From NCBI GenBank assembly GCA_963726665.1, contig CAVSDW010000013.1, positions 78,924 to 142,923 on the forward strand: 64,000 nucleotides of DNA, read 5' to 3'. Position numbers and translations under genes: made by a program. This document shows positions 1-8,510 of this stretch, in pieces (position 1 is the stretch's first letter; every line of letters starts with the position of its first letter). Below the pieces are notes generated by a model that made no database searches, was not told the origin of the DNA, and saw only the letters and a list, made by a program, of their open reading frames with translations. Origin of the DNA: RPQJ01 sp963726665. GTDB taxonomy: Bacteria; Pseudomonadota; Gammaproteobacteria; Steroidobacterales; Steroidobacteraceae.

Positions 1-597
1 CCTCGCGGCCAGGTCGTCACGGCCGAGCACCAGCGCGTGGTGACAACCGTGGGCACGCGCGTTTGCCGCCTTGGCATCGCTGCCGACCACGCCGATCACG
101 GTCGCGCCCAGGTGACGCGCCCACTGCGAGGCGATCAGGCCGACGCCGCCCGAGGCCGCGTGGACCACGACGGTGTCGCCCTTCTTCACGCGGTGCGTGC
201 GACGGAGCAGGAACTGCGCCGTGAGGCCCTTCAACATGGCAGCGGCCGCGAGCCGGTCGCTCACGCCATCCGGGATCTTCACCAGCCGATCCGCCGCGAC
301 GACGCGGTGCTGCGCATAGGCGCCCGGCTGGGCGGAGACGTAGGCGACGCGGTCGCCCACGGCAAGGCCCCGCACCCCGGGGCCCAACGCCTCGATCGCG
401 CCCGCGCCCTCGCGGCCGAGCCCCGTCGGCAGCGCGTTGGGATACAGGCCCGTGCGCTCGTAGACGTCGATGAAGTTGAGGCCGACCGCCGTCTGGCGGA
501 CCAGCGCCTCGCCCGGGCCTGGCTCACCCGGGTCGCAGGGCTGCCACTGCATGACCTCGGGTCCGCCGAAGGCGTGGATGCGGATGGCGTGCGACAT
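1..597 (-). CDS. NADPH:quinone oxidoreductase, partial (3' end outside window)
   Basis: The minus-strand frame starts with ATG at 597 (MSHAIRIHAFGGPEVMQW) and runs off the left edge, so only about 199 N-terminal residues are present. It matches zinc-less medium-chain alcohol dehydrogenases of the QorA type: a GroES-like N-terminal barrel with NFIDVYERTGLYP and GREGAGAIEALGPGV, then the start of the Rossmann domain with the nucleotide loop AASGGVGLIASQWAR. This family does one-electron or two-electron reduction of quinones with NADPH in the cytoplasm. No catalytic zinc cysteines are visible in the part present, as expected for QorA. The gene begins a few bases from a palindromic repeat. Family assignment is secure; the substrate is not. 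Confidence 0.9.
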   Translation of the reverse strand, partial: MSHAIRIHAFGGPEVMQWQPCDPGEPGPGEALVRQTAVGLNFIDVYERTGLYPNALPTGLGREGAGAIEALGPGVRGLAVGDRVAYVSAQPGAYAQHRVVAADRLVKIPDGVSDRLAAAAMLKGLTAQFLLRRTHRVKKGDTVVVHAASGGVGLIASQWARHLGATVIGVVGSDAKAANARAHGCHHALVLGRDDLAAR

Positions 598-602
598 GAA
601 GA

Positions 603-717
603 AAGCGGTTAGTGACTAGCGGTTAGCGGATAGTGAAGAACGCGGGCGCGCCGAGCAACCGCGCTATTCCACTATCCGCTATCCTGCTAACCGCTAACCG
701 CTAGTCACTATCCGCTT
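603..717. repeat. palindromic intergenic repeat, copy 1 (GCGGATAGTGACT family)
   Basis: The arm at 603-635 is built from iterations of AGCGGTTAG and GCGGATAG. It is answered by the inverse complement at 670-717, with a GC-rich loop between them. The same word set recurs as an inverted pair at 20317-20402. The right arm contains the TAG stop (708-710) of the ferredoxin gene. It looks like a REP-type or small non-autonomous element; no transposase lies near it. Confidence 0.8.
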
Positions 718-1070
718 TCCCCAGGGGCGCCTGCGCGATCACCAAGTTCCTCCGCCGGCCGGCCGTGCAGCAGGTGCTCGTCGACGATACGGTCGAGGTT
801 CTCGGGGGTGCAATCGCGGTACCAGGTGCCGTCGGGGTAAACGACCGCAATCGGCCCCGAGACGCACACGCGCAGGCAATCGGCCTTGGTGCGGAGCACG
901 CCGCCCGCAGCCTCCTGAAACCCGGGCTCCGCGAGGCGGCGCTTCAGGTGCTCCCAGCTCCGCAGCGCCTCGTCCCGATGGGCGCACTTTCCGCCCACGC
1001 AGAGGAACACGTGCCGCGACTGCCGGCCGAGAGCGAGTTTCCCGAGGGCGCTTTCGAGCGTGTCGGGCAA
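708..1070 (-). CDS. (2Fe-2S) ferredoxin domain protein, thioredoxin-like fold
   Basis: This encodes about 120 residues from a TTG at 1070, four bases after the PII stop; a GTG at 1010 is the alternative start. The core HVFLCVGGKCAH, followed about 45 residues later by ADCLRVCVSGPIAVV, gives the two cysteine pairs of small thioredoxin-like [2Fe-2S] ferredoxins. The C-terminal WYRDCTPENLDRIVDEHL is typical of the family. It probably carries electrons in the cytoplasm. Close spacing to the PII gene suggests one transcript. Its last codons and stop lie inside the palindromic repeat, so the C-terminus may have been rewritten by repeat insertion. The start codon is the weakest part of the call. Confidence 0.8.
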   Translation of the reverse strand: MPDTLESALGKLALGRQSRHVFLCVGGKCAHRDEALRSWEHLKRRLAEPGFQEAAGGVLRTKADCLRVCVSGPIAVVYPDGTWYRDCTPENLDRIVDEHLLHGRPAEELGDRAGAPGESG

Positions 1071-1074
1071 GCCG

Positions 1075-1413
1075 TCAGAGTGCCTGGTCGTCCGATTCGC
1101 CAGTGCGGATGCGGATGGCACGCTCCAGGTCGGATATGAAGATCTTGCCGTCGCCGACCTTCCCGGTCCGCGCAGCCCCGACGATGGCCTCGATGACCTG
1201 GTCGACGAGTCCGTCCTTGACCGCGACTTCGATGCGGGTCTTCGGCACGAAGTCCACCACGTATTCGGCGCCACGATACAACTCGGTGTGGCCCCGCTGC
1301 CGCCCGAAGCCCTTGACCTCCGTGACCGTCATGCCGGACACGCCGAGTTCCGACAGTGCGGCGCGCACGTCGTCCAGCTTGAAGGGTTTGATGATTGCGC
1401 TGATCAGCTTCAT
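1075..1413 (-). CDS. glnK: nitrogen regulatory protein P-II
   Basis: This is a full-length PII signal protein of 112 residues from ATG 1413 (MKLISAIIKPFKLDDVRAAL). The T-loop has the uridylylation tyrosine at position 51 within ELYRGAEYVV. The B-loop TGKVGDGKIFI and the C-terminal RIRTGESDD complete the ATP/ADP and 2-oxoglutarate binding site. PII trimers report carbon/nitrogen status to glutamine synthetase adenylylation, NtrB or AmtB. GlnB and GlnK are hard to separate from sequence. The N-terminus looks GlnK-like, but no amtB adjoins, so the symbol is tentative. The partner ferredoxin gene directly follows. Confidence 0.93.
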   Translation of the reverse strand: MKLISAIIKPFKLDDVRAALSELGVSGMTVTEVKGFGRQRGHTELYRGAEYVVDFVPKTRIEVAVKDGLVDQVIEAIVGAARTGKVGDGKIFISDLERAIRIRTGESDDQAL

Positions 1414-1762
1414 AGGGCTCTGGCTCCTGAACTTGTCGTCATTGTCCGGCGGAGATCACTCCACGCCATATGCAGAAACCGTGCCGGACCGTAAACCGCG
1501 CGTATCCGGCGCTGTCGCCGCGAACCCGCACCAGCGTGAGGCGCCAAGGACCCCGCCCTGCCCGACCGTGGTGCGCCGCGACCCTGCAAGCATAGCCACG
1601 GGCAGGCCGTCGCGCACCCTGTTCCGCCACCCCGGCCCCGGCCGGTGGCCCCGGGTGCGCGACCTGCCCTGAGCGCGGCGACCTGTTTCTCGACGACGGG
1701 GCGCTGTATATAAGGGATACCTGTGCCCGCCGGCAGGTCCGGCGAAGGAACAAACAAGGCAA
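1414..1762. other. intergenic region with divergent promoters
   Basis: This 349 bp gap separates the divergently transcribed PII and flavoprotein genes. A TATATAAGGG stretch near 1708-1717 could serve as a -10 region for the rightward gene, and an AAGG-rich leader precedes its ATG. No convincing small gene or RNA is seen. Confidence 0.4.
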
Positions 1763-2970
1763 ATGACCCAGGCGTACGTCATCGTGGGGGCCAGCCACGC
1801 CTCGGTCCAGGCCATCGACACGCTGCGGCGATCGGGCCACCAGGGTCCCATCGTGCTGGTGGGCGACGAGCCCCACCTGCCCTACAACCGCCCGCCGCTG
1901 TCCAAGAAGTTCCTCTCGGGAGAACTCGAGCGCGAGCGACTCCTGCTTCGCAGCCCCCAGTTCTACGAGCAGGCGCGCGTCGAGGCGCGCCTTGGGGTGG
2001 CGGTCACCGCGATCGACCGCGGCGATCGGCGCCTGAGGCTCGGGGACGGCGGCGAGCTCGCTTACGACAAGCTGCTCCTGTGCGTCGGCAGCCGTCCGCG
2101 GATGCTCGAGGCCCCCGGCCACGACCTCGCGGGCATCCACTGCCTGCGCACGATCGCGGACGTCGAGGCGATCCGCGCGGACCTCGCGGCCGCGCGGCGC
2201 CTGGTCGTCGTGGGCGCAGGCTACGTCGGCCTCGAGGCCGCGGCGAGCGCACGCCACCTCGGAATCGACGTCACCGTCCTCGAGATGGCCGACCGGCCGC
2301 TCAACCGCGTGGTGGCGCCCGAGTTGTCGGACTTCTACCTGCGCCGCCACGGGCGCGAGGGCGTGCGCATCCACTGCGGCACGTCGGTGACGGCGTTCGA
2401 GGGCGACGAGCGCGTGCGCGCCGTCGTGTGCGGCGACCAGAGCTATCCTGCGGATCTCGTGATCGTGGGCGTCGGCATCCTGCCGGACGTGAGCCTCGCC
2501 GCCGCGGCAGGCATCCGCTGCGAGAACGGCGTGTGGGTGGACGAGCAGTGCCAGACCTCGGACCCGAACATCTGGGCAGCCGGAGACTGCACGAATCACC
2601 CGAGCGTCAGGTATGGCCGGCGGGTGCGGCTCGAGTCGGTCGACAACGCGGTCGAGCAGGGCCGGGTCGCGGCGGTGAACATGTGCGGCGGGCAGGCGCG
2701 ACACGAAACGTGCCCTGGTTCTGGTCCGACCAGTACGACGTCAAGCTGCAGATCGCCGGGCTGTCGCAGGGCTACGACCAGGCCGTGCTGCGCGGGAACC
2801 CGGAGTCCGGCAGTTTCGCGCTCTATTACCTCGCGCAGGGCGAACTGCTGGCGGTCGACGCGGTGAACAGCCCGCGCGACTTCATGACCGGCAAGCGGTG
2901 GATCGCCGAGCGCAAGCACCCCGACGCGGCGAAGCTCGGCGACACGGCCATCGACCTCAAGACTCTCTAA
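1763..2970 (+). pseudogene. FAD-dependent ferredoxin reductase-like oxidoreductase, one frameshift
   Basis: From ATG 1763 the frame encodes a BphA4/rubredoxin-reductase-type flavoprotein. The N-terminal FAD fold is VIVGASHASVQAIDTL (the usual third Gly of GxGxxG is Ser), followed by YNRPPLSKKFL. The NAD(P) fold is VVVGAGYVGLEAAASA, and the second FAD motif is IWAAGDCTNHP. The C-terminal domain (VPWFWSDQYDVKLQIAGLSQ and onward to 2970) continues only after a one-base loss near 2711, where ACGTGCCC is found in place of an expected ACGGTGCCC. Everything either side is intact and would give about 402 residues. The family passes electrons from NAD(P)H to a ferredoxin or rubredoxin. It is either a real lesion or a sequencing error. 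Confidence 0.88.
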
Positions 2971-2981
2971 AGGATCCATGC

Positions 2982-4736
2982 ATGAGAACGCCGGAAAACA
3001 AACCGAGCCCTGCCGTCGTCACCGATGACGCGTCGCGGGCGTTCCTCGCGATGCTGGCGCAATGGACGGGCGGGCTGTCCCCGCAGGCCTTCGGGGGCGC
3101 ATGGCTGGATGTGCTGGCCCGGATGGCGGTGACCCCGGGCCGGAACCTGGCCGCCGCGCGCTCGGCGGTGGAGAAATCCCTGGCGCTCGCGCAGTTCGCG
3201 GGAACGGCCGTCCGCGGCGGGCAGAACGCACCGGAGGCCGCCGAAACGCCCTATGCGAACCGCTTCGCGGACCCCGCATGGGCGAAATTCCCGTTCAATG
3301 TCATGGCCCAGGCATTCCTCACGGCGTCCGGCATGGCTCGTGAAGCCGTGCGCAACGTGCCGGGCGCCGACCCGGCGGCCGAGAACATCGTCGGATTCAT
3401 GGTGCGCGAGGGCCTCGAACTCGTCGCACCCGACAACTACCTGGCGACCAATCCGCAGCTCATCCGGACGACCATCGACGAACGCGGCCGCAACCTGCTG
3501 CGCGGCGTGCGCCACCTCACCGAGGACGTGGTCCGGAGCTACCGCGGCCAGGGCCCGGTCGGCGCCGAGCAGTTCCGGGTCGGGGAGCAGGTCGCGGCGA
3601 CGAAGGGCAAGGTGATCCTGCGCACCAGGCTCATGGAGTTGATCCAGTACTCGCCGCAGACGAAAAGCGTCTACGCCGAGCCGCTGCTGATCATCCCTGC
3701 GTGGATCATGAAGTACTACATCCTCGACCTGTCGCCGCAGAACTCACTGGTGAACTACCTGACGGGACTCGGTCACACGGTCTTCATGATCTCCTGGAAG
3801 AACCCGACCGCAGAGGACCGGGACCTCACCATGGACGACTACCTGGAGCACGGCGTACTCGCGGCGCTGGATGCGATCAACGTCGTGGTCCCGAAGCGCA
3901 AGGTGCACGCGGTCGGCTACTGCATCGGCGGCACGCTGCTCGCGATCGCCGCCGCGCTGCTTGCCGGCCGGGACGAAGAGCGGCTTGCCACCGTCACGAT
4001 CTTCGCCGGCCAGACCGATTTCAGCGAGCCCGGCGAGATCTCGATCTTCATCAGGCCCGCGCAGCTCGCGATGCTGGAGGCCATGATGTGGAAGGCAGGC
4101 GTGCTCGAGAGCCGGCAGATGGGCGGCGCGTTCCAGATGCTGCGCACCTTCGACCTGGCGTGGGCGCCGACGGTCAGCACCTACCTGCGGGGCGAGCGGG
4201 CGCGCCTGAACGACCTCATGGCCTGGAACGCGGACGGCACGCGCATGGCCTACCGCATGCACACCGACTACCTGCACCAGCTCTACCTCAGGAATGACCT
4301 CGCCGAAGGCCGCTACCGCGCGATGGGCGAGACGATCAGCCTCGCGGACGTGACCGTGCCGATGTTCGTCGTCGGCACCGAGACCGACCACGTGGCCCCG
4401 TGGCGTTCCGTGTACAAGGCCGGCAGGCTCGTACGTTCGACGGACTACACGTTCTGCCTGACCAGCGGCGGCCACAACGCAGGCATCATCAGCGGCCCCG
4501 AGCACCCCAGGCGCCGGCATCGCGTGCGGCAGACTAAATCGAGTGCACGAATGCTTTCTCCGGACAAGTACCTCGAGAAAGTCGAACCGACGCCCGGCTC
4601 CTGGTGGCCGACGTGGGCGAAATGGCTCGAGGAGCGCTCGGGCGCGCGCAAGGTCGCTCCGCCGCACATGGGCGCCCCGAAGAAGGGCATGAAGCCGATC
4701 TGCGATGCACCCGGAACCTACGTAAAGCAGAAATAA
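2982..4736 (+). CDS. phaC: class I poly(3-hydroxyalkanoate) synthase
   Basis: This is a 584-residue protein from ATG 2982, 11 bases after the flavoprotein stop. It polymerises (R)-3-hydroxyacyl-CoA into PHA storage granules. The N-terminal PhaC domain contains FADPAWAKFPFN. The alpha/beta-hydrolase core has the lipase-like box GYCIGG with nucleophile Cys314. The Asp (VGTETDHVAPW) and His (GGHNAG) of the triad follow, and the typical HPRRRHRV and PGSWWPTWAKWL motifs sit near the end. Length fits class I enzymes. No phaA, phaB, phaR or phasin is adjacent. Its stop abuts the stop of the convergent permease gene with no base between them. Confidence 0.95.
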   Translation: MRTPENKPSPAVVTDDASRAFLAMLAQWTGGLSPQAFGGAWLDVLARMAVTPGRNLAAARSAVEKSLALAQFAGTAVRGGQNAPEAAETPYANRFADPAWAKFPFNVMAQAFLTASGMAREAVRNVPGADPAAENIVGFMVREGLELVAPDNYLATNPQLIRTTIDERGRNLLRGVRHLTEDVVRSYRGQGPVGAEQFRVGEQVAATKGKVILRTRLMELIQYSPQTKSVYAEPLLIIPAWIMKYYILDLSPQNSLVNYLTGLGHTVFMISWKNPTAEDRDLTMDDYLEHGVLAALDAINVVVPKRKVHAVGYCIGGTLLAIAAALLAGRDEERLATVTIFAGQTDFSEPGEISIFIRPAQLAMLEAMMWKAGVLESRQMGGAFQMLRTFDLAWAPTVSTYLRGERARLNDLMAWNADGTRMAYRMHTDYLHQLYLRNDLAEGRYRAMGETISLADVTVPMFVVGTETDHVAPWRSVYKAGRLVRSTDYTFCLTSGGHNAGIISGPEHPRRRHRVRQTKSSARMLSPDKYLEKVEPTPGSWWPTWAKWLEERSGARKVAPPHMGAPKKGMKPICDAPGTYVKQK

Positions 4737-5828
4737 TCAGTCAAGGCTCTTGTGGAACCGTCGTGTCGCGATCAGGAGCGTCACGGCGAAGAACGCCACG
4801 AGCTTCGCCGCCTGCACCTTGAGGTCCACGAGCGGCGCACCGCGCAGGATCACGCCGCGGACCATGTCGACGAAGTGCGTGAGAGGCAGGAGCTGCGCGA
4901 ACCACTGCGCCGGCTTCGGCATGCCGTCGAACGGGAACACGAAGCCCGACATCAGGATCGACGGCAGCATGGTCATGAATGCCATCTGGAAGGCCTGCAG
5001 CTGGGTCGTCGCGACGGTCGAGATCAGCAGCCCCAGCGTGAGCGTCGACGCGATGAACAGCGCCGCAGCCATGTAGAACTGCGCGAGGCTGCCGTTCAGC
5101 GGCACGTCGAAGATCCACATGCCGACCACGAGCACCAGCGTGGCCTGCAGCATCCCGATGAACACGTAGGGCAGCAGCTTCCCGGCCATCAGCTCTCCCG
5201 AGCGGATCGGCGTCGTGATCAGGAGTTCCAGGTTGCCCCGCTCCCGCTCGCGGACGATCGCGGCCGCGGTGAAGATGACCATGGTCATGTTCAGGATCAC
5301 GCCGATCAACGCCGGCACCACCTGCACCGCCGTACGCCGCTCGGGATTGAACTCCGTGTACACCTCGAAGAACCGCCCCGGCGGACGTTGCAGCCCGGCC
5401 CGGCCGGGAAGCGGGGTCGAGGCGAGCGAGCGGGCGATGCTGTCGATCATCGGCTCGCTGCCGTCCACGATGAGCTGCACCGCCGGCCGATCCGACTCGA
5501 GGCTGCGCCGCTCGAAATCCGCGGGAATCACGATGCCGACACTCAGCTTTCCCGAGTTGATGCGACGGCGCAGGTCCGCGACGCTCGTGCTCGGAGGCTC
5601 GAGCACGATCACGCCCGTCGCCTGCAGGTCGCCCACGAGTGCGCGCGACAGGCTGGTCCCGGCCTCGTCGACGACGGCCGCACGCAGGCCGCGAACGTCG
5701 AAGTTGATCGCGTAGCCGAAGAGCAGGATCTCCATCAGCGGGATGCCGACGATCATGCCGAAGGTGACGCGGTCTCTTGCGAGCTGCCTCACCTCCTTGA
5801 TCATCACCGCGAAAATGCGCTCGAGCAT
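4737..5828 (-). CDS. ABC-2 type transporter permease (YbhS/YbhR family)
   Basis: This 363-residue protein starts MLERIFAVMIKEVRQLARD and has the ABC-2 permease layout. One N-terminal membrane helix is followed by a large periplasmic domain (about residues 50-180), then five C-terminal helices including the FTAAAIVRERERGNLELL signature and the FVFPFDGMPKPAQW loop. It is the last gene of the TetR-HlyD-ATPase-permease operon (minus strand). The order matches the E. coli cecR-ybhGFSR drug exporter, but only one permease gene is present. It would therefore act as a homodimer, or a partner is encoded elsewhere. Substrate unknown; export of toxic small molecules is likely. Confidence 0.9.
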   Translation of the reverse strand: MLERIFAVMIKEVRQLARDRVTFGMIVGIPLMEILLFGYAINFDVRGLRAAVVDEAGTSLSRALVGDLQATGVIVLEPPSTSVADLRRRINSGKLSVGIVIPADFERRSLESDRPAVQLIVDGSEPMIDSIARSLASTPLPGRAGLQRPPGRFFEVYTEFNPERRTAVQVVPALIGVILNMTMVIFTAAAIVRERERGNLELLITTPIRSGELMAGKLLPYVFIGMLQATLVLVVGMWIFDVPLNGSLAQFYMAAALFIASTLTLGLLISTVATTQLQAFQMAFMTMLPSILMSGFVFPFDGMPKPAQWFAQLLPLTHFVDMVRGVILRGAPLVDLKVQAAKLVAFFAVTLLIATRRFHKSLD

Positions 5829-5849
5829 GATGGTCTCCGCCGTGTCGCC

Positions 5850-6791
5850 CTAGTGCCCCGGTCCGTTGCGGAAGCCGGTCGCCGCGACGAACACGTCCTC
5901 CAGGCTGGCGCCGACCGTTTCGACCCCCGCCTCGACGCTGGCCGCCTGCAGGCGCTGCCGAATGCGCTCCTCGGGCGAGGCGACTCCCGGGTCCAGCAGC
6001 ACGTGGAGGCGCAGACCGAGCTGCGCAACGCTGCGAATCGCCTCGTCCCCGGCGAGCGCACGGCGGGCGGCGGCGGCGTCCGGGGCTTCCACCTCGATCA
6101 CGGCGGCCGGTATGTCGCGCATCAGGTCCTGCGGTACGCCTTCGGCGACGAGGCGCCCCTCGGCGAGGATCGCCAGGCGGTGACAACGCTCGGCTTCGTC
6201 CATGTAGTGGGTCGAGACCAGGATCGTGATCCCGCGATTCACGAGACCGAACAGGCTTTCCCAGAAGTCGCGACGGCTCTGTGGATCGACTGCGCTCGTG
6301 GGCTCGTCGAGCAGCAGCAGCTCCGGCTCGTGCAGCGTCGCGGCCGCCAGCGCGAGTCGCTGGCGCTGTCCGCCGCTCATCGTTCCCACCCGCTGGTTGA
6401 GCAGCGTGCCGAGCGCGTACTCCTCCGCGCGCGCGCCGATGCGGCGGCGGCGCTCGCCCCCGGGCAGGCCGAACACCTGGCCCATGAACTCGAGGTTCTC
6501 GAGCACGGTCAGGTCGTCCCACAGCGAGAAGCGCTGCGTCATGTATCCGAGCTTGCTGCGGAGTTTCTCGGCGTCCATGGGCATGCGCAAGCCGAGCACC
6601 TCAACAGTACCGGCACTGGGCTCGAGCAGGCCGCAGAGCATGCGGATGGTGGTGGACTTGCCGGACCCGTTGGGCCCGAGGAAGCCGAAGATGCGAGCGC
6701 GCGGAATTGCCAGGTCCACGCCGTTCACGGCCACCAGGTTCCCGAAGCGCCTCGTGAGCCCGCGCGCGACGATGGCCATGTCTTCGGTCAT
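5850..6791 (-). CDS. ABC transporter ATP-binding protein (drug exporter)
   Basis: This 313-residue ATPase from ATG 6791 has Walker A (FLGPNGSGKSTT), a Q-loop (YMTQRFSLWDDLTV), the signature MSGGQRQRLALA, Walker B (LLLLDEPTSAVDP) and the switch His (VSTHYMDEAERC). The C-terminal 80 residues are the extension common to YbhF-like and CcmA-like exporters. E. coli YbhF is a double-length ATPase; this is a single copy and must dimerise. It lies 21 bp from the permease gene and 25 bp from the HlyD gene, so it is surely in the same transcript. Confidence 0.93.
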   Translation of the reverse strand: MTEDMAIVARGLTRRFGNLVAVNGVDLAIPRARIFGFLGPNGSGKSTTIRMLCGLLEPSAGTVEVLGLRMPMDAEKLRSKLGYMTQRFSLWDDLTVLENLEFMGQVFGLPGGERRRRIGARAEEYALGTLLNQRVGTMSGGQRQRLALAAATLHEPELLLLDEPTSAVDPQSRRDFWESLFGLVNRGITILVSTHYMDEAERCHRLAILAEGRLVAEGVPQDLMRDIPAAVIEVEAPDAAAARRALAGDEAIRSVAQLGLRLHVLLDPGVASPEERIRQRLQAASVEAGVETVGASLEDVFVAATGFRNGPGH

Positions 6792-6816
6792 GCCTGCACG
6801 CCTGCGCGCGTCGCGT

Positions 6817-7779
6817 TCACCGGGCGTCGCCCAGCGTGACCTGCACCGGCACGCCGGCCGGCAGGTCGGCGGCACGCGCGTCGTCCACCGTGATCTCGGC
6901 AAGGTAGCTGAGGCGCGTGCGGTCCTTCTGGGTGAGTGAGTAGTACGGAGTGAAGCTCGCCTCGGCTGAGACGAAGCGCACCTTCCCCGAGAGCGGCGCC
7001 TCGACGCCGTCCACGCGCAGCGTCACCGCAGCGCCCTGCCGGTACGCGGCCCGGAGCGGCTCCGGCACGTACACCCGTGCGTAGGGCACGCCGTCGGCCA
7101 GCAGCACGACAACGGTCGCTCCGGCCGGGGGCCGCTCGCCCTGCTTGTAGGGCAGTGCCTCGACCAGGCCCGCGCGAGGCGCGCGCACCGAGTAACGGGA
7201 TGCAGTCGTCTCGAGTTCGGCAAGCGCGGCGCGGCTGCGTGCGACCGCGGCCTCCGCCTGCTGTACCTGTTCGGTTCGAGTGCCCTCGAGCAGCAGCTTG
7301 AGGCGCGCCTGTGCCTGGTCGCGCGTCGAGCGGGCTGCATCGCGCCGCGCCAGCGCCTGGTCGAGGTTAGACGCGCTCACGAGCTTGCGGTCCACCAGGG
7401 AGCGCACGCGTTCGTACTCGCGGGTCTCCGTCTGCAGCGCGCTATCTGCGCCGGCGAGCGCGGCACGCGCCTCGTCGATCTCCCGCGGCCGCGGCCCGCC
7501 CTGGAGTTCGGCGAGGCGGCGTTCCGATTCGTCGAGCGACGCGCGCGCCTGATCGAGTCGCGGCTGCATCGTGCCCGCCTCCTGCCGGAGCAGTGTCGCT
7601 TCCGCGGCCACATGGTCGCCCTCGCGGACGGGAATCTCGATGATCCGCTCGTGCGACTCCGCCACGAGTTCGAGCCGGTCACGCTCGAGCGTGCCGTGCA
7701 CTTCCCGCGGGGCGCTGCCGTTCGAGCAGGCGGTGACGGATGCGGCGAGCAGGATCGCGCAGCAGATGTTCCGATTCAT
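6817..7779 (-). CDS. HlyD-family periplasmic adaptor lipoprotein
   Basis: This 320-residue membrane-fusion protein starts at ATG 7779. Its N-terminus is a lipoprotein signal with a lipobox ending ASVTAC, so it is probably anchored as a lipoprotein facing the periplasm. It has a first lipoyl half (ERIIEIPVREGDHVAAE), a long coiled-coil hairpin (about residues 65-190, rich in Glu, Arg, Ala and Leu), a second lipoyl half (YSVRAPRAGLVEALPYKQGE) and a beta-barrel. It is the YbhG-like adaptor that couples the inner-membrane ABC pump to an outer-membrane channel. Its ATG overlaps the TetR stop by four bases (ATGA), implying translational coupling. Confidence 0.9.
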   Translation of the reverse strand: MNRNICCAILLAASVTACSNGSAPREVHGTLERDRLELVAESHERIIEIPVREGDHVAAEATLLRQEAGTMQPRLDQARASLDESERRLAELQGGPRPREIDEARAALAGADSALQTETREYERVRSLVDRKLVSASNLDQALARRDAARSTRDQAQARLKLLLEGTRTEQVQQAEAAVARSRAALAELETTASRYSVRAPRAGLVEALPYKQGERPPAGATVVVLLADGVPYARVYVPEPLRAAYRQGAAVTLRVDGVEAPLSGKVRFVSAEASFTPYYSLTQKDRTRLSYLAEITVDDARAADLPAGVPVQVTLGDAR

Positions 7780-8456
7780 GACGACCTCTCGCGGGCACCG
7801 ATGCCCTCCAGCAGCACTCGCGTCGTGTGCGCGGTCAGGCGCTCGACCGCGTCGCCCTCGACCGACACGCCCAGCACGCGACTGGCGACCGGCGACGCCA
7901 GGAACGGGAACACGCTCAGGCTGATCGCCGAGAGCGCGGCGAGGCGCGGGTCGACGTCGGCCCGCACGGTGCCGGCCGCCTGCCCGCGCCGGATGATCGC
8001 AACGAGCAGTGGCGCGAGGCGACCCGCGAACTGCTCTATGAAGAGGTCGCGGAACTGGCCGCCCTCGGTGAGCACTTCCTGCACGATCAGGGCCGGCACC
8101 CACGGATTCGTCGCGAGCATCCGGCCGTAGAGGCGAATCACTTCCTCGAGGTCGACGCCGGCCCCCGGCGCTGCCCCGTCGAAGGGCTGCATCGCTTCGA
8201 CGACCGGCGCCACCGCGGCTTCGAGCATCGCACGATAGAGCCCGAGCTTGTCGCCGAAGTGGTAGTGGATCGTGGCGGGAGAGCTGCCGGCCGCCGCCGC
8301 GATCTGCCGGATCGTGACCGAGGCGAAGCCGCGGGTGAGGAACAGGCTGCGCGAGGTCTCCAGCAGGGCGTCGCGTACGGCCGCGTCCCCGCCGGGCGGT
8401 CGGCCCGGACGCCGGGACCGGGCCCTCGCGGCAGGACGACGTGGGATGGCGCGCAT
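7776..8456 (-). CDS. TetR-family transcriptional regulator (CecR-like)
   Basis: This 226-residue protein carries an Arg/Pro-rich N-terminal extension before the TetR helix-turn-helix (RDALLETSRSLFLTRGFASV, then IRQIAAAAGSSPATIHYHF). The C-terminal ligand domain (about residues 95-205) is variable but matches CecR/YbiH-type regulators that control ybhG-type exporters. It is the first gene of the efflux operon and likely represses it, releasing DNA when the exported compound binds. An AT-rich imperfect palindrome just upstream of its start (8465-8486) is the best operator candidate. Confidence 0.9.
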   Translation of the reverse strand: MRAIPRRPAARARSRRPGRPPGGDAAVRDALLETSRSLFLTRGFASVTIRQIAAAAGSSPATIHYHFGDKLGLYRAMLEAAVAPVVEAMQPFDGAAPGAGVDLEEVIRLYGRMLATNPWVPALIVQEVLTEGGQFRDLFIEQFAGRLAPLLVAIIRRGQAAGTVRADVDPRLAALSAISLSVFPFLASPVASRVLGVSVEGDAVERLTAHTTRVLLEGIGARERSS

Positions 8457-8464
8457 GACGCCAT

Positions 8465-8486
8465 ATTAATCGAGCGTTTAATTAAT
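8465..8486. promoter_or_regulatory. candidate TetR operator/promoter
   Basis: A 22 bp AT-rich stretch has outer direct and inverted ATTAAT words around CGAGCGTTTA, lying 9 bp upstream of the TetR start in an otherwise very GC-rich region. Position and symmetry suit autorepression. This is inference only. Confidence 0.5.
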
Positions 8487-8510
8487 GGCCAGCGGCCGGA
8501 AGTTCCGGCC

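Noticed and set aside
1410..1757. 115-codon minus-strand frame between PII and the flavoprotein
   Set aside because: No start context and low-complexity Gly/Arg content in a promoter region.
4501..4736. Possible frameshift near the end of phaC
   Set aside because: The HPRRRHRV and SWWPTWAKWL motifs are in one frame; the gene is intact.
4752..6839. 695-codon plus-strand frame across the ABC transporter genes
   Set aside because: Antisense to permease and ATPase genes, composition biased, no motif.
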